A stretch of 64,000 nucleotides of DNA from UBA12170 sp964293475 (lineage in GTDB: Bacteria > Bacteroidota > Bacteroidia > Bacteroidales > UBA12170), in assembly GCA_964293475.1 (NCBI GenBank), contig CAXYYJ010000026.1, forward strand, positions 1 to 64,000. Direction: 5' to 3'. The translations under genes and the position numbers were made by a program. Of this stretch, positions 16,104 through 23,745 are shown piece by piece. The notes beneath the pieces are model-generated. The model was not told the origin of the DNA, made no database searches, and saw nothing but the letters and a program-made list of their open reading frames with translations. Each line of letters begins with the position of its first letter. The stretch's first letter is position 1.

Positions 16104-17391
16104 TCTGTTATTGTATGTCATCGAAGCCAACCTAAGCATTGCGCTTCTTTTTGGGGTTTATTATCTCGTCCTGCGAAACTCACCCTATTTTGGCTGGAAC
16201 CGATTTTACCTGCTGGCTGCGCTTATTCTTTCCATCTCCATTCCCCTGATCGATTTTAGCCAATTCAATGCCAACATACTATACGTGGTTCAGCTCGAAG
16301 CCTTCAACGTTGGCGCACAATTGAACAGCACAGTTCAGGAGACAGCTATTCCACCAACACATATTTTTCTGTACATCTATCTCATTATCTCTTCGTTAAT
16401 GATTTTAAAAATGATGTGGCATTTGGTAAGAATTCTTCAAATAAGAGCAAAATCGAAAGTCGAAATTCATCCAACCACAGCCACCCGCGTTTATATAAAC
16501 CCATTTCAAAACTTCAGCTTTTTTGGGTGGTTGTTCATCCGCTTTGACGATTCAAATAATCAGGCCATCATTGAACATGAGAAATCACACGCAAGGCTTT
16601 TCCATAGTTTCGATATTGTGTTGGTAAAGCTTTTCCAGAGCTTTTTCTGGTTCAATCCGGTTTTGTTTCTTATGGAAAAGGAACTTCGGCTTCAACATGA
16701 ATATGTGGTTGATAAAAAAGTACTCACCGAATATCAAAACATTCTCGATTATCAGCAATTGCTTTTGAACCAGGTTTTTAATACCGAATTCAATTTATTC
16801 AGCAATCATTTCAATCAATCATTTTTATTAAACAGATTCACCATGATGACAAAAAAACAAAACAAAAAAAGCCCGCTGTTCATTGCTGCAGCACTCCTAC
16901 TCATGATTTCAATCCCCATCATTGTGGGTTGTAGCATGGAGAAACAAAACAATCAGCAAGAAGAAACCCAGCAACAATCAGACGAAAGCGTCAACGCCCC
17001 AAAATCCAGTGCAGAAGATGCTACAATGCCTGCCACACCAGCAGAAACCGGAACCCAAACCGTGGCCGACACCAGTACAGTTTTTATGGTAGTGGAAGAA
17101 ATGCCTGAATTTCCAGGTGGACAGGAGAAAATGTTCGAATATCTAAGACAAAACATCAACTATCCCGAAGCTGCAAAGAAAAACGGCGTTACAGGAAAAG
17201 TATTTGTAAACTTTGTGGTTGAGAAAGATGGAACCATTTCGACTGTGCAGATAACCCGCGGAATTGGTGGCGGTTGCGACGAAGAAGCGGTTAGAGTTAT
17301 TAAGTCCATGCCCAACTGGAAACCAGGCAAGCAAAGAGGCGAAGCGATGAGAGTACAGTTCCAAATGCCAATAAACTTTGTTTTGAAGTAA
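16096..17391 (+). CDS. BlaR1-like M56 metallopeptidase with TonB C-terminal domain
   Basis: The 431-residue membrane protein has four N-terminal hydrophobic helices and a cytosolic-facing zinc protease motif HEKSH (H161-E162-H165) followed by FWFNPVLFLMEKELRLQHEY, as in BlaR1/MecR1. Another hydrophobic segment near 268-286 leads to a Gln/Thr/Pro-rich linker and then a TonB C-terminal domain (about 345-431; NYPEAAKKNGVTGKVFVNFV, then GCDEEAVRVIKSMP and WKPGKQRG). M56-TonB fusions are known in Bacteroidota; the protease part should relieve BlaI repression and the TonB part may contact outer-membrane receptors. It replaces the penicillin-binding sensor of classical BlaR1, so the signal is probably not a beta-lactam (inference). 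Confidence 0.85.
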   Translation: MDNLLLYVIEANLSIALLFGVYYLVLRNSPYFGWNRFYLLAALILSISIPLIDFSQFNANILYVVQLEAFNVGAQLNSTVQETAIPPTHIFLYIYLIISSLMILKMMWHLVRILQIRAKSKVEIHPTTATRVYINPFQNFSFFGWLFIRFDDSNNQAIIEHEKSHARLFHSFDIVLVKLFQSFFWFNPVLFLMEKELRLQHEYVVDKKVLTEYQNILDYQQLLLNQVFNTEFNLFSNHFNQSFLLNRFTMMTKKQNKKSPLFIAAALLLMISIPIIVGCSMEKQNNQQEETQQQSDESVNAPKSSAEDATMPATPAETGTQTVADTSTVFMVVEEMPEFPGGQEKMFEYLRQNINYPEAAKKNGVTGKVFVNFVVEKDGTISTVQITRGIGGGCDEEAVRVIKSMPNWKPGKQRGEAMRVQFQMPINFVLK

Positions 17392-17420
17392 TTGAATGCT
17401 ATTTATCCCCAAAATGTCCA

Positions 17421-17453
17421 AAGAGCTGAATCAGAAATGGTTCGGCTTTTTTT
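17421..17453 (+). terminator. Terminator of the blaI-M56 operon
   Basis: AGCTGAA (17424-17430) pairs with TTCGGCT (17441-17447) with one G-T pair, followed by seven T. It lies 30 bases after the M56 stop codon. Confidence 0.75.
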
Positions 17454-17582
17454 ATGAGATTGGTGGAATTGGGGTTAATGCATCAGAAAGTACTTTCACA
17501 AAAAACACCCCCATATAGCATTTTAAAAGTTACGCCAACTTGTTATTGTTCCACATTTGGTGTAGTTTTAAACCAAAAAACA

Positions 17583-17753
17583 ATGTCGAGACAAATCAAA
17601 TCCTTCAAAAAACCAAATGATGAACAGTTAAAAACGCAGACAGACTGGCTTAGAGCCAAATTGGAACGTGCAGAAAATAGCGGTTTTACAACTGATTAAA
17701 AGAAACAAATATTGATGCACTCCAAGGCAATGCTTAATAAGATTATCGGATTA
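17583..17753 (+). pseudogene. Decayed ParD-like antitoxin gene
   Basis: An ATG at 17583 opens a 38-codon frame (MSRQIKSFKKPNDEQ, then LRAKLERAENSGFTTD) ending in TAA at 17697-17699. The 'AKLERAENSGFTTD' part resembles the C-terminal toxin-binding arm of ParD/CopG-type antitoxins. The same frame stays open after the stop for another 17 codons (KKQILMHSKAMLNKIIGL) to TAG at 17751-17753, as if one stop codon split a gene of about 55 codons, and the usual ribbon-helix-helix part is shortened. No ParE toxin follows. Resemblance is from memory of the family, so this remains a tentative call. Confidence 0.4.
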
Positions 17754-17850
17754 TAGCCAATCGCCAATCCGATTCCCCATAAAGTCTCCTTCTAAAATAA
17801 TTGGAAAAAGATTCCTTTTAAAAGAACCATTGATTATCTTTGTACCTACG

Positions 17851-18180
17851 ATGCAAATGGATAATACCTTGAAAATATACACTTTAGATGATGCTAAAGA
17901 TAAGCATTTAGGAAAAGTTGGTACAGACAAACGGGATCAATATGAATATGAATTGCGGCTTGATTTATTGGGGGAAATGATAAAAAAAGCTCGTCAGGAA
18001 AGAAACTTAACGCAAACGCAACTCGGTGAATTAATTGGAGTTCAAAAATCACAAATCTCCCGCATAGAAAACAATGCAAAGAACGTAACCATCGAAACTA
18101 TTCTAAGAGTATTTAGAGCATTAAAAGCCAAGGTAAATTTCAACGTTGAACTTTTAGACGGAGATTTTAAAATTGCATAA
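17851..18180 (+). CDS. HigA-like XRE antitoxin, orphan
   Basis: The 109-residue protein has an XRE helix-turn-helix (LGEMIKKARQERNLTQTQLG, then ELIGVQKSQISRIENNAKNV, residues about 43-82) in its C-terminal half, behind an N-terminal arm (TLDDAKDKHLGKVGTDKRD) typical of HigA partners of HigB/RelE toxins. The toxin usually precedes this gene, but the 150 bases upstream hold no such frame, so it appears to be an orphan. TATCTTTG at 17835-17842 is a plausible -7 element, and the palindrome CTTTTAAAAG at 17815-17824 a possible operator. The ATG at 17851 is used; one two codons later is also possible. Confidence 0.75.
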   Translation: MQMDNTLKIYTLDDAKDKHLGKVGTDKRDQYEYELRLDLLGEMIKKARQERNLTQTQLGELIGVQKSQISRIENNAKNVTIETILRVFRALKAKVNFNVELLDGDFKIA

Positions 18181-18317
18181 ACTACATTAACAACAGAATA
18201 CTAAACAATCATAAAAAGGACAAAACCAGAAAACTAAACAAACTGACAATTACGAAACTAAAGGGAATTTTACGGATTTTGACAAAATAGATACAGTTAA
18301 TCCTTAATAAATATACC

Positions 18318-18563
18318 ATGAGAAAAGTTTTATTAGTTCCTTTTCTGATTTCATTTCATTTCGCCTCCGCAGGAACCGGTGGTGCAAAAGATGATTATCT
18401 CCTGATCCTTTCAATCATTGCGGTGCTGCTATTTATTCTAACCGTGCTGTGCTCAATTGATTTTGTAAGAAAACTTATAAAAGAACGCAAGGAAAAGAAA
18501 AAGGCTCTTCTTGCGGAGAAGGAGAGTGGCGAAGAAAGTCAATTGACTGATAATCCATCCTGA
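18318..18563 (+). CDS. Small single-span membrane protein
   Basis: The 81-residue protein has a cleavable-looking signal peptide (MRKVLLVPFLISFHFASAGTG), a hydrophobic transmembrane segment (YLLILSIIAVLLFILTVLCSI, residues about 27-48) and a highly charged C-terminal tail (RKLIKERKEKKKALLAEKES). I do not recognise a family. The signal, span and basic tail suggest a small inner-membrane protein. It lies in an AT-rich interval between orphan antitoxin genes and the toxin-antitoxin-chaperone unit, and I see no functional link to either. Confidence 0.55.
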   Translation: MRKVLLVPFLISFHFASAGTGGAKDDYLLILSIIAVLLFILTVLCSIDFVRKLIKERKEKKKALLAEKESGEESQLTDNPS

Positions 18564-18864
18564 AGCGAAGACCACAGAAATTGAAAATTCAGGGCCACAA
18601 AACACCTGACTTTTATTGCATATACAGAAAACATAGAGTTAAAAAGGCATTGAAAAGTCGGAGCAATATAAATAGTTTATAGCAGAGGCTCCCTTTTCTG
18701 AAAATTCCAATTTTTTCTTCTTTGACGATGTTTGGTATCAAGATTCCCTTAATTTTGAAAAGCTGTTGAAAAAGATAATAGCCAATAATAGATATTAATA
18801 TTTTATCTATAAGTGAAATTATATTTCCGAATTAATAAAAAATAGGTAACTTCGCCAAATAATA
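18564..18864. other. Intergenic stretch with a gene remnant and putative operator
   Basis: The interval holds a short coding remnant (18683-18798, listed separately), the palindrome GAAAT-TAT-ATTTC at 18815-18827, and a -7-like TAACTTCG at 18847-18854 in front of the toxin gene. The palindrome is a candidate operator for the toxin-antitoxin-chaperone operon. The rest shows nothing. Confidence 0.5.
18683..18798 (+). pseudogene. C-terminal gene remnant
   Basis: Between stop codons, with no start codon, a frame reads FIAEAPFSENSNFFFFDDVW, then YQDSLNFEKLLKKIIANNRY and TAA. Its composition (aromatic-rich, then an amphipathic lysine helix) is protein-like rather than random. It looks like the last 40 codons of a lost gene. 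Family not recognised. Confidence 0.3.
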
Positions 18865-19368
18865 ATGATAATGAAGTGTGAAATTGTAAAGCTTGATAAA
18901 TTAAGTGGAGCAAAGGCTTCCATATACTCAGTATATCTTGAAGAAGAAGGTCGCACTTTATTTGATAGATTCATTGCAGAGAATAAATATTTATTTATAA
19001 GTGAAATACAAGATATTTTTAAAAGACTTCATTCCATGGGACATAAAACCGGGATTAGAGAGCAATACTTCAAACCAAATGAGGGTACCCGCGAAGATGA
19101 AATATGGGCATTTTACGATATACCAAACTCAAAACTGAGATTATATTTGATTCATTTTAATAGTCAGCTTATTATAGTTGGCGGCGGGGGAGCCAAAAAA
19201 GTAAGAGCTTTACAAGAAGATAAAAAACTAAAAAGTGAAAATTACATATTAAGGGGCTTGTCAAGAGCCATAAACCAAAGAATAAAGGATAGAGAAATTA
19301 TTTATATTAACAATGGCAAGGATTTAGAAGGCGATTTGCAATTTATTGATATTGAAGAAACAAGGTAA
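18865..19368 (+). CDS. HigB/RelE-like toxin of a TAC operon
   Basis: The 167-residue protein reads as a HigB/Gp49-like toxin of the RelE superfamily: an N-terminal helical region (TLFDRFIAENKYLFISEIQD), then EQYFKPNEGTREDEIWAFYD, LRLYLIHFNSQLIIVGGGGA and KKVRALQEDKKL. The pattern 'FKPNEG..W.fyD.p..kLRLY.i......I.GGGG.K' is what I associate with this group, which cleaves mRNA at the ribosome. Residue-level catalysis cannot be assigned. A second ATG lies two codons in. It is one base from the HTH antitoxin gene, giving the toxin-first order of HigBA systems, and the third gene looks like a SecB-type chaperone. Confidence 0.65.
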   Translation: MIMKCEIVKLDKLSGAKASIYSVYLEEEGRTLFDRFIAENKYLFISEIQDIFKRLHSMGHKTGIREQYFKPNEGTREDEIWAFYDIPNSKLRLYLIHFNSQLIIVGGGGAKKVRALQEDKKLKSENYILRGLSRAINQRIKDREIIYINNGKDLEGDLQFIDIEETR

Positions 19369-19369
19369 T

Positions 19370-19819
19370 ATGAGCAAGCAAGTAAAAGTATATAGCAGCG
19401 CTGAAATGGATGAGATTTATGGTTCTATTTCACCAGAAGAGCAAGAGAGAACCGATAACAGAATGTTGTTAGCCGCCAAAATTGATGATGGCCTAAAAGC
19501 AAAAGGTTGGAAGAAGAAAGATTTTATGTTGGCTATGGAACAAAAGAATCAGTCAGTGATTAGCAAATGGCTGTCTGGTACTCATAATTTTACAATGGAT
19601 ACACTAACTGATATAGGAAGGGTTTTAGGTATTAATTTGTTGAATTTGGAAAAAGAAATAGTAACAAAAAATGTTGTTTATCATTTTTATGCACAACAAA
19701 ACAAGGTAGAATCAAGTTTTGAACAGATTATGAGTCAACCTGATTCTACAAGACATACCAGTAAAGTTAGTTTACTTAAGTCAAACCATTACAATAATCT
19801 GGAAAGGGCAAAGGCATGA
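19370..19819 (+). CDS. XRE-family antitoxin with C-terminal tail (TAC operon)
   Basis: The 149-residue protein has an XRE helix-turn-helix at residues about 40-90 (KIDDGLKAKGWKKKDFMLAM, then QKNQSVISKWLSGTHNFTMD), then ILTxIxxxLG-like LTDIGRVLGINLL. Beyond it is a polar, low-complexity tail of about 50 residues (YHFYAQQNKVESSFEQIMSQ and onward). In known toxin-antitoxin-chaperone systems the antitoxin carries such an extension (ChAD) that makes it depend on the SecB-like chaperone for folding. The next gene, SecB-like, overlaps it by four bases (ATGA at 19816-19819). It should bind the toxin and repress the operon. Confidence 0.75.
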   Translation: MSKQVKVYSSAEMDEIYGSISPEEQERTDNRMLLAAKIDDGLKAKGWKKKDFMLAMEQKNQSVISKWLSGTHNFTMDTLTDIGRVLGINLLNLEKEIVTKNVVYHFYAQQNKVESSFEQIMSQPDSTRHTSKVSLLKSNHYNNLERAKA

Positions 19820-20253
19820 AAAAAGAAACTGAAGAACAAATTGAATTTCAAATAAAGGGGATCGAGATATTGGATTCGTATTTACAAACCCCTAGGCAGC
19901 AAATCCCAAAAGATCTTGCCTATCAATTTAATCTAAATATTGAGCACCGGATTGACCTTGAAAAAAAGCTGGTCATGGTTTTAACCAATGTATCATGTTT
20001 TGTGGATAATGAAACCGGCGACCTAAGTAGATTTAATGCAAGTTGCATATATTATCTGCCTGAAATTGAAAAGTACTTTGATGATAAGTCTGCAAATGTA
20101 AAACTGCCAGACCATTTTATTATTACCATAAACTCTATTTCTATTTCAACCACACGTGGCTTAATGTTTTCGTTTTTAAGAGGAACGTATCTGCATAATG
20201 CTGTTATACCACTTATTGATCCAAATGCCTTCAAAGTGGAGATTACAAATTAG
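19816..20253 (+). CDS. SecB-like chaperone (TAC operon)
   Basis: The 145-residue cytosolic protein aligns with SecB by eye along its length. IEFQIKGIEILDSYLQTP matches SecB's N-terminal FQIQRIYTKDISFEAP, a central YQFNLNIEHRIDLEKKLVMV strand pair matches WQPEVKLDLDT.., and INSISISTTRG...FLRGTYLHNAVIPLIDPNAF matches the SecB end with SRGTFPQLNLAPVNFDALF. RGT-x(5)-P-x(4)-NAF is the telling part. Solitary SecB-like genes fused into toxin-antitoxin operons are the mark of TAC systems (such as mycobacterial Rv1955-Rv1957), where the chaperone protects the antitoxin. Start overlaps the antitoxin stop in an ATGA. Function in secretion is not excluded. Confidence 0.7.
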   Translation: MKKETEEQIEFQIKGIEILDSYLQTPRQQIPKDLAYQFNLNIEHRIDLEKKLVMVLTNVSCFVDNETGDLSRFNASCIYYLPEIEKYFDDKSANVKLPDHFIITINSISISTTRGLMFSFLRGTYLHNAVIPLIDPNAFKVEITN

Positions 20254-20334
20254 TTGATTCGCGGTATCGCCTCCTAAATAAACGGACAATTTCGAAAAGA
20301 GTCCTTTTCAAAAAAAAATTCACTAATTTTCTTA

Positions 20335-21093
20335 CTAACCCCGAAAATATTTCTCAAAATACTTCTCGTTCAACACATGATGAGTCACAAACTGACCATT
20401 GTAAAAAACACTGTAGAGCGCGTGGGGAACAAAATGATTCTGAGCTTGTTCGCGGCTTTCTATGGGGATGATGGTCAGGGGGATTCCGCGCTTTTCGGCT
20501 ACTTGCTTTAGCTCCACATTCACGTAATAATCGTTAAAAGGGCAAGCTGGCGAGTAATAAACGGCCAATCCTTGTTCTATGTCGCAACGGGCATTTCGCG
20601 CAATATCCTTAAAACGGGGAATTGGAGCATCTTCTTTGATAGGTTTATACCAAAGCTCAAAATACGGTGCTGCTGCATCGGCCAGCTGAAATCCCTGCTT
20701 TTGGAAAAATTTCTTGTCCGACATAAAAGGCATTTTATCTTTCCCCGTCACCACCACCACGCCATTCATGCCTTGCGAAGCTTCCAGACAATGCTCCAGA
20801 AGTTTACGGCCATAGCCCTGGTCTTTATACTGCCCCGAAACCCAAAAGCAATGAATGAGCATATAGCTGGGCGCATCGATAGGGAGCCAGCCTTTTTCGG
20901 CGGGTGCATATTCTATAAAAACCTTGCCGCGCACATTGAGCTTGTGAAACACAAATCCCTCGTCGAACTGATTTTTAAGCCATTCCTTTTTCCCCTGATA
21001 GCCTTTGGCACATTTCTTATCGGAAAAGGCACAACAAATATGCTCATCCCCAATATTTTGATGGGTAAGTTTCAGAAATTCCGGTGCTTCCAT
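20335..21093 (-). CDS. GNAT acetyltransferase with YoaP C-terminal domain
   Basis: The 252-residue cytosolic protein has a GNAT acetyltransferase domain at about residues 1-150: the acetyl-CoA loop is seen as QYKDQGYGRKLLEHCLEAS (motif A, Q/R-x-x-G-x-G/A) and the C-terminal strands as FFQKQGFQLADAAAPYFELW. Residues 165-252 (ARCDIEQGLAVYYSPACPFN, to TIIPIESREQAQN and FYNGQFVTHHVL) match the YoaP-like thioredoxin-fold extension. The CPF of SPACPF is the position of a redox-type cysteine. YoaP proteins are of unknown substrate. It is convergent with the SecB-like gene and separate from the phospholipid gene downstream. Confidence 0.8.
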   Translation of the reverse strand: MEAPEFLKLTHQNIGDEHICCAFSDKKCAKGYQGKKEWLKNQFDEGFVFHKLNVRGKVFIEYAPAEKGWLPIDAPSYMLIHCFWVSGQYKDQGYGRKLLEHCLEASQGMNGVVVVTGKDKMPFMSDKKFFQKQGFQLADAAAPYFELWYKPIKEDAPIPRFKDIARNARCDIEQGLAVYYSPACPFNDYYVNVELKQVAEKRGIPLTIIPIESREQAQNHFVPHALYSVFYNGQFVTHHVLNEKYFEKYFRG

Positions 21094-21168
21094 AAACCTG
21101 ACATTTTGTAGATTATGGGAGCAATTTAATAAAATTGAAGGTGTAAATCAGGTTATTACCAAAAATTA

Positions 21169-21870
21169 TTATTTGCGTTGCACCAACGAAAGCAATACAT
21201 AAATAACTATAATTACCGGGAAAGCGCCCAGGCGCAGTAATGCCAAAGCAACTACACTCAACCCCAGAAAAATGAAGCGGATGGCATTGTTTTTCCAACT
21301 AAGGTCCTTAACCTTAAGACTAAAAAGGGGCAACTCGGCCACCAACAGCAAGGATAAAACTACGGCCAAAACGAGTAAAATGTAGTAGTTGTGCAATTCC
21401 ACCAACTCAAAGCTATAGAACCCGCTGATGAGAAAGGGCAAACTGCCTATAAACAAGGCATTAGCGGGTGTGGGCAATCCGATAAAGCTGTCGGTTTGAC
21501 GTTCGTCGATATTGAATTTTGCCAAGCGGTAAGCCGAAAGCACCGGAATGATAAAGGCAAGAAAAGGCGCCAGATTCAATGTCCCCAAAGTCCACTCGGG
21601 CAGATTGGGGCTGTTTTGCATCAGCTGAAAAACTATAAAACCCGGTACCAGCCCAAAGCTCACTAAATCGGCTAAGGAGTCCATTTGTTTTCCCATCTCC
21701 GATTTCACATGTAAAGCTCGTGCTGCCATACCATCGAAAAAATCGAAGAAGGCTCCCAGTGCCATAAACCCGGCGGCTCCCATCAGGTTTCCATTAAAAC
21801 TGAGATATATGGCCACAATGCCCGAAAGCAAATTGAGCGAAGTAATAAGATTTGGAATATGTTTTTTCAT
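21169..21870 (-). CDS. pssA: CDP-diacylglycerol--serine O-phosphatidyltransferase
   Basis: The 233-residue inner-membrane enzyme transfers serine onto CDP-diacylglycerol to give phosphatidylserine, precursor of phosphatidylethanolamine. The CDP-alcohol phosphotransferase signature DGx2ARx8Gx3Dx3D is complete: DGMAAR near residues 45-50, then G-KQM-D-SLA-D in EMGKQMDSLADLVSFG. About seven hydrophobic segments follow, ending in a short basic tail (LVQRK). Length fits the Bacillus-type PssA. It lies 20 bases after the cobalamin adenosyltransferase gene on the same strand, so the two are probably cotranscribed although not linked in pathway. Confidence 0.9.
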   Translation of the reverse strand: MKKHIPNLITSLNLLSGIVAIYLSFNGNLMGAAGFMALGAFFDFFDGMAARALHVKSEMGKQMDSLADLVSFGLVPGFIVFQLMQNSPNLPEWTLGTLNLAPFLAFIIPVLSAYRLAKFNIDERQTDSFIGLPTPANALFIGSLPFLISGFYSFELVELHNYYILLVLAVVLSLLLVAELPLFSLKVKDLSWKNNAIRFIFLGLSVVALALLRLGAFPVIIVIYVLLSLVQRK

Positions 21871-21890
21871 AGGGAATAGGTTTAGGATAT

Positions 21891-22445
21891 TTAGCTATTT
21901 CCTTTCCAAATGATGTCTCCATCGCCCAGTTCCTGAGCAAATTTACGGGCCAGCACAAAGAGAAAATCGGAGAGTCGGTTTAAATATTTAATAACCAACA
22001 CATCGGCATCGTGGTTGGGAAAAGCTTTTAAGGTTAGTCGCTCGGCTCTGCGGCAAATGGTTCGCGCCACATGGGCGTGGGAAGAAAGCACATGTCCGCC
22101 GGGTAGAATAAAATGGGTGAGCTCGGGCAGGCTTTCGTTCATATAATCTATGGTATCTTCCAGAAAAACCACATCGTCTTCGAGCAATTTGGGCATTCGG
22201 GCCAAAGACTCCGGGCTGTCTGTGGCGACTCGCGATTCCGCGACAAACAGCCGCTCCTGAATGGTGAGCATCCAGCTTTTTACTTCATCGTTCTCGCTCA
22301 GGTCTCTGATTAAACCTAAATAACTCTTGAGCTCGTCAATGGTTCCATAGGCTTCTACCTTATCATTAAACTTCGGAACTCTTGCCCCGCCAATCAAGGA
22401 AGTTTCTCCTGCGTCACCTCCCTTTGTATAAATTTTCCAACTCAT
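21891..22445 (-). CDS. PduO-type cob(I)alamin adenosyltransferase
   Basis: The 184-residue cytosolic enzyme adenosylates cob(I)alamin or cob(I)yrinate diamide with ATP to form adenosylcobalamin. The N-terminal ATP-binding segment KIYTKGGDAGETSLIGGARV (residues 4-23), the EAYGTIDELKSYLGL helix and the C-terminal ICRRAERL...VIKYLNRLSDFLFVLAR motif are diagnostic of the PduO/MMAB family. Its place in front of pssA without other B12 genes suggests a salvage role supporting B12-dependent enzymes encoded elsewhere. No cobalamin riboswitch is visible upstream. Confidence 0.9.
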   Translation of the reverse strand: MSWKIYTKGGDAGETSLIGGARVPKFNDKVEAYGTIDELKSYLGLIRDLSENDEVKSWMLTIQERLFVAESRVATDSPESLARMPKLLEDDVVFLEDTIDYMNESLPELTHFILPGGHVLSSHAHVARTICRRAERLTLKAFPNHDADVLVIKYLNRLSDFLFVLARKFAQELGDGDIIWKGNS

Positions 22446-22509
22446 ATCGTGCTAATTACAAACCACAAAATTATACTATTTCGACAACCATGTCTTGTTA
22501 TTATTTCCT

Positions 22510-23745
22510 TTATTTGGCAGTATCCACAAAAAGAACCAATAGTTTAAATAGGTTGTCGAAAGCTGTTAATGGTAAATGCGCCACATCGTCCTGGGGAATA
22601 TGATAGGCCTTCGATTCGTTGCCCATTGTATAGATAAAAATAGACGGAACGTGCAATTGCGAAAAGGGACAATGATCGCTGTTGCAGCTTTCTCCGCGGG
22701 CTTTCACTTCTTTCAGCAAACCCGCCTGGGCGTTCACATGAACCAAACGGCGAAAAATATCTTCGTGTTGCAGCCCGTTGACCACAGTAATTCCATCGCT
22801 TCCGGTTCCAACCATATCCAGATTTATCATAATTTTCGTCTTCGCTAAGTTCAGTGGGAAATGACTGGCCATATATCTGCTGCCGATTAATCCCAATTCT
22901 TCGGCGGCAAAAAAAGCGAAAAGGATAGAATACTTTGGCGGATTTTTTGCATAATGCCTGGCCAGCTCCAGAACCATGGCCGTTCCGCTGGCATTGTCGT
23001 TGGCGCCATGATAAATGGCCGTTCCCATTTTCCCCAGATGATCGTAATGGGCGCCAATAATAATCAAACTGTCGCCGGGCCCGGTTCCTTTAATCAAACC
23101 CCAGACATTCTGTGTTTGATAGCTGGGTATAAACTCCGACTCAACTTGAATTTTTATACTTTTCAAACTATCGGTTAGTGCGCTTTGAAGCACATGAATC
23201 ACCTGATATGAAGAAGTATCTAAGCCCGCATGAACACTCCATTGTGGCTGGTTTTCATCCAGCATAACAAAGCCTTTGGCGCCATAAATATTTTTGGTGC
23301 GGAGTTCCTTATAATTTTGGTTTCCCACCAAAAATACGGACCTTAAATCGCTTGAGGAATCGGCGGATGAAAGCGGTAAATATTTGCAGGGAAAAGTACC
23401 TTCAAGCGAAGTGGCAGAGGCTTTCAGGATAAACTCGTCGCCAGGCAGCAGTATTTTATTCCCCACCGAAACGCTCACCCCGGGCAATGTATTCACCGCC
23501 ACCTCAAAGGGTTGAAAATAGCTTCCGCTGATGGGTTCCAGCCCATAATGTTTCAATTGGGCAGCTATGTATTTGGCAGCTTTTCCATCTCCCCCATCCA
23601 CATATCCACGGCCTGCAAAATCATCGGAGCACAGATTTTTCAGATGGCGGTCTACCTCATGCCTGTCCTGTGCCTGTAAAACAAAAAAGCTCCCTGATAT
23701 GAAATATAACAGGAAGCTTAGTAACAATAAATGAACATTACGCAT
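22510..23745 (-). CDS. Secreted M28-family zinc aminopeptidase
   Basis: The 411-residue protein has a signal peptide (to LQAQ, about residue 25) and an M28 peptidase domain. Zinc-binding positions are visible as IGAHYDHLG (His), HGANDNASG (Asp bridging), FAAEELGLIGS (catalytic Glu-Glu), INLDMVG (Asp) and NSDHCPF (His), in the normal order. An inserted region before the zinc core resembles a PA (protease-associated) domain. It should release N-terminal residues from peptides in the periplasm or outside the cell. No T9SS domain follows. The start overlaps the 3' end of the upstream coiled-coil gene by 8 bases, indicating coupled expression. Confidence 0.9.
   Translation of the reverse strand: MRNVHLLLLSFLLYFISGSFFVLQAQDRHEVDRHLKNLCSDDFAGRGYVDGGDGKAAKYIAAQLKHYGLEPISGSYFQPFEVAVNTLPGVSVSVGNKILLPGDEFILKASATSLEGTFPCKYLPLSSADSSSDLRSVFLVGNQNYKELRTKNIYGAKGFVMLDENQPQWSVHAGLDTSSYQVIHVLQSALTDSLKSIKIQVESEFIPSYQTQNVWGLIKGTGPGDSLIIIGAHYDHLGKMGTAIYHGANDNASGTAMVLELARHYAKNPPKYSILFAFFAAEELGLIGSRYMASHFPLNLAKTKIMINLDMVGTGSDGITVVNGLQHEDIFRRLVHVNAQAGLLKEVKARGESCNSDHCPFSQLHVPSIFIYTMGNESKAYHIPQDDVAHLPLTAFDNLFKLLVLFVDTAK

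Noticed and set aside
17392..20334. Integrated element with integrase or attachment sites around the toxin-antitoxin region
   Set aside because: I looked for an integrase, transposase, tRNA gene or flanking direct repeats and found none, so I do not define an element.
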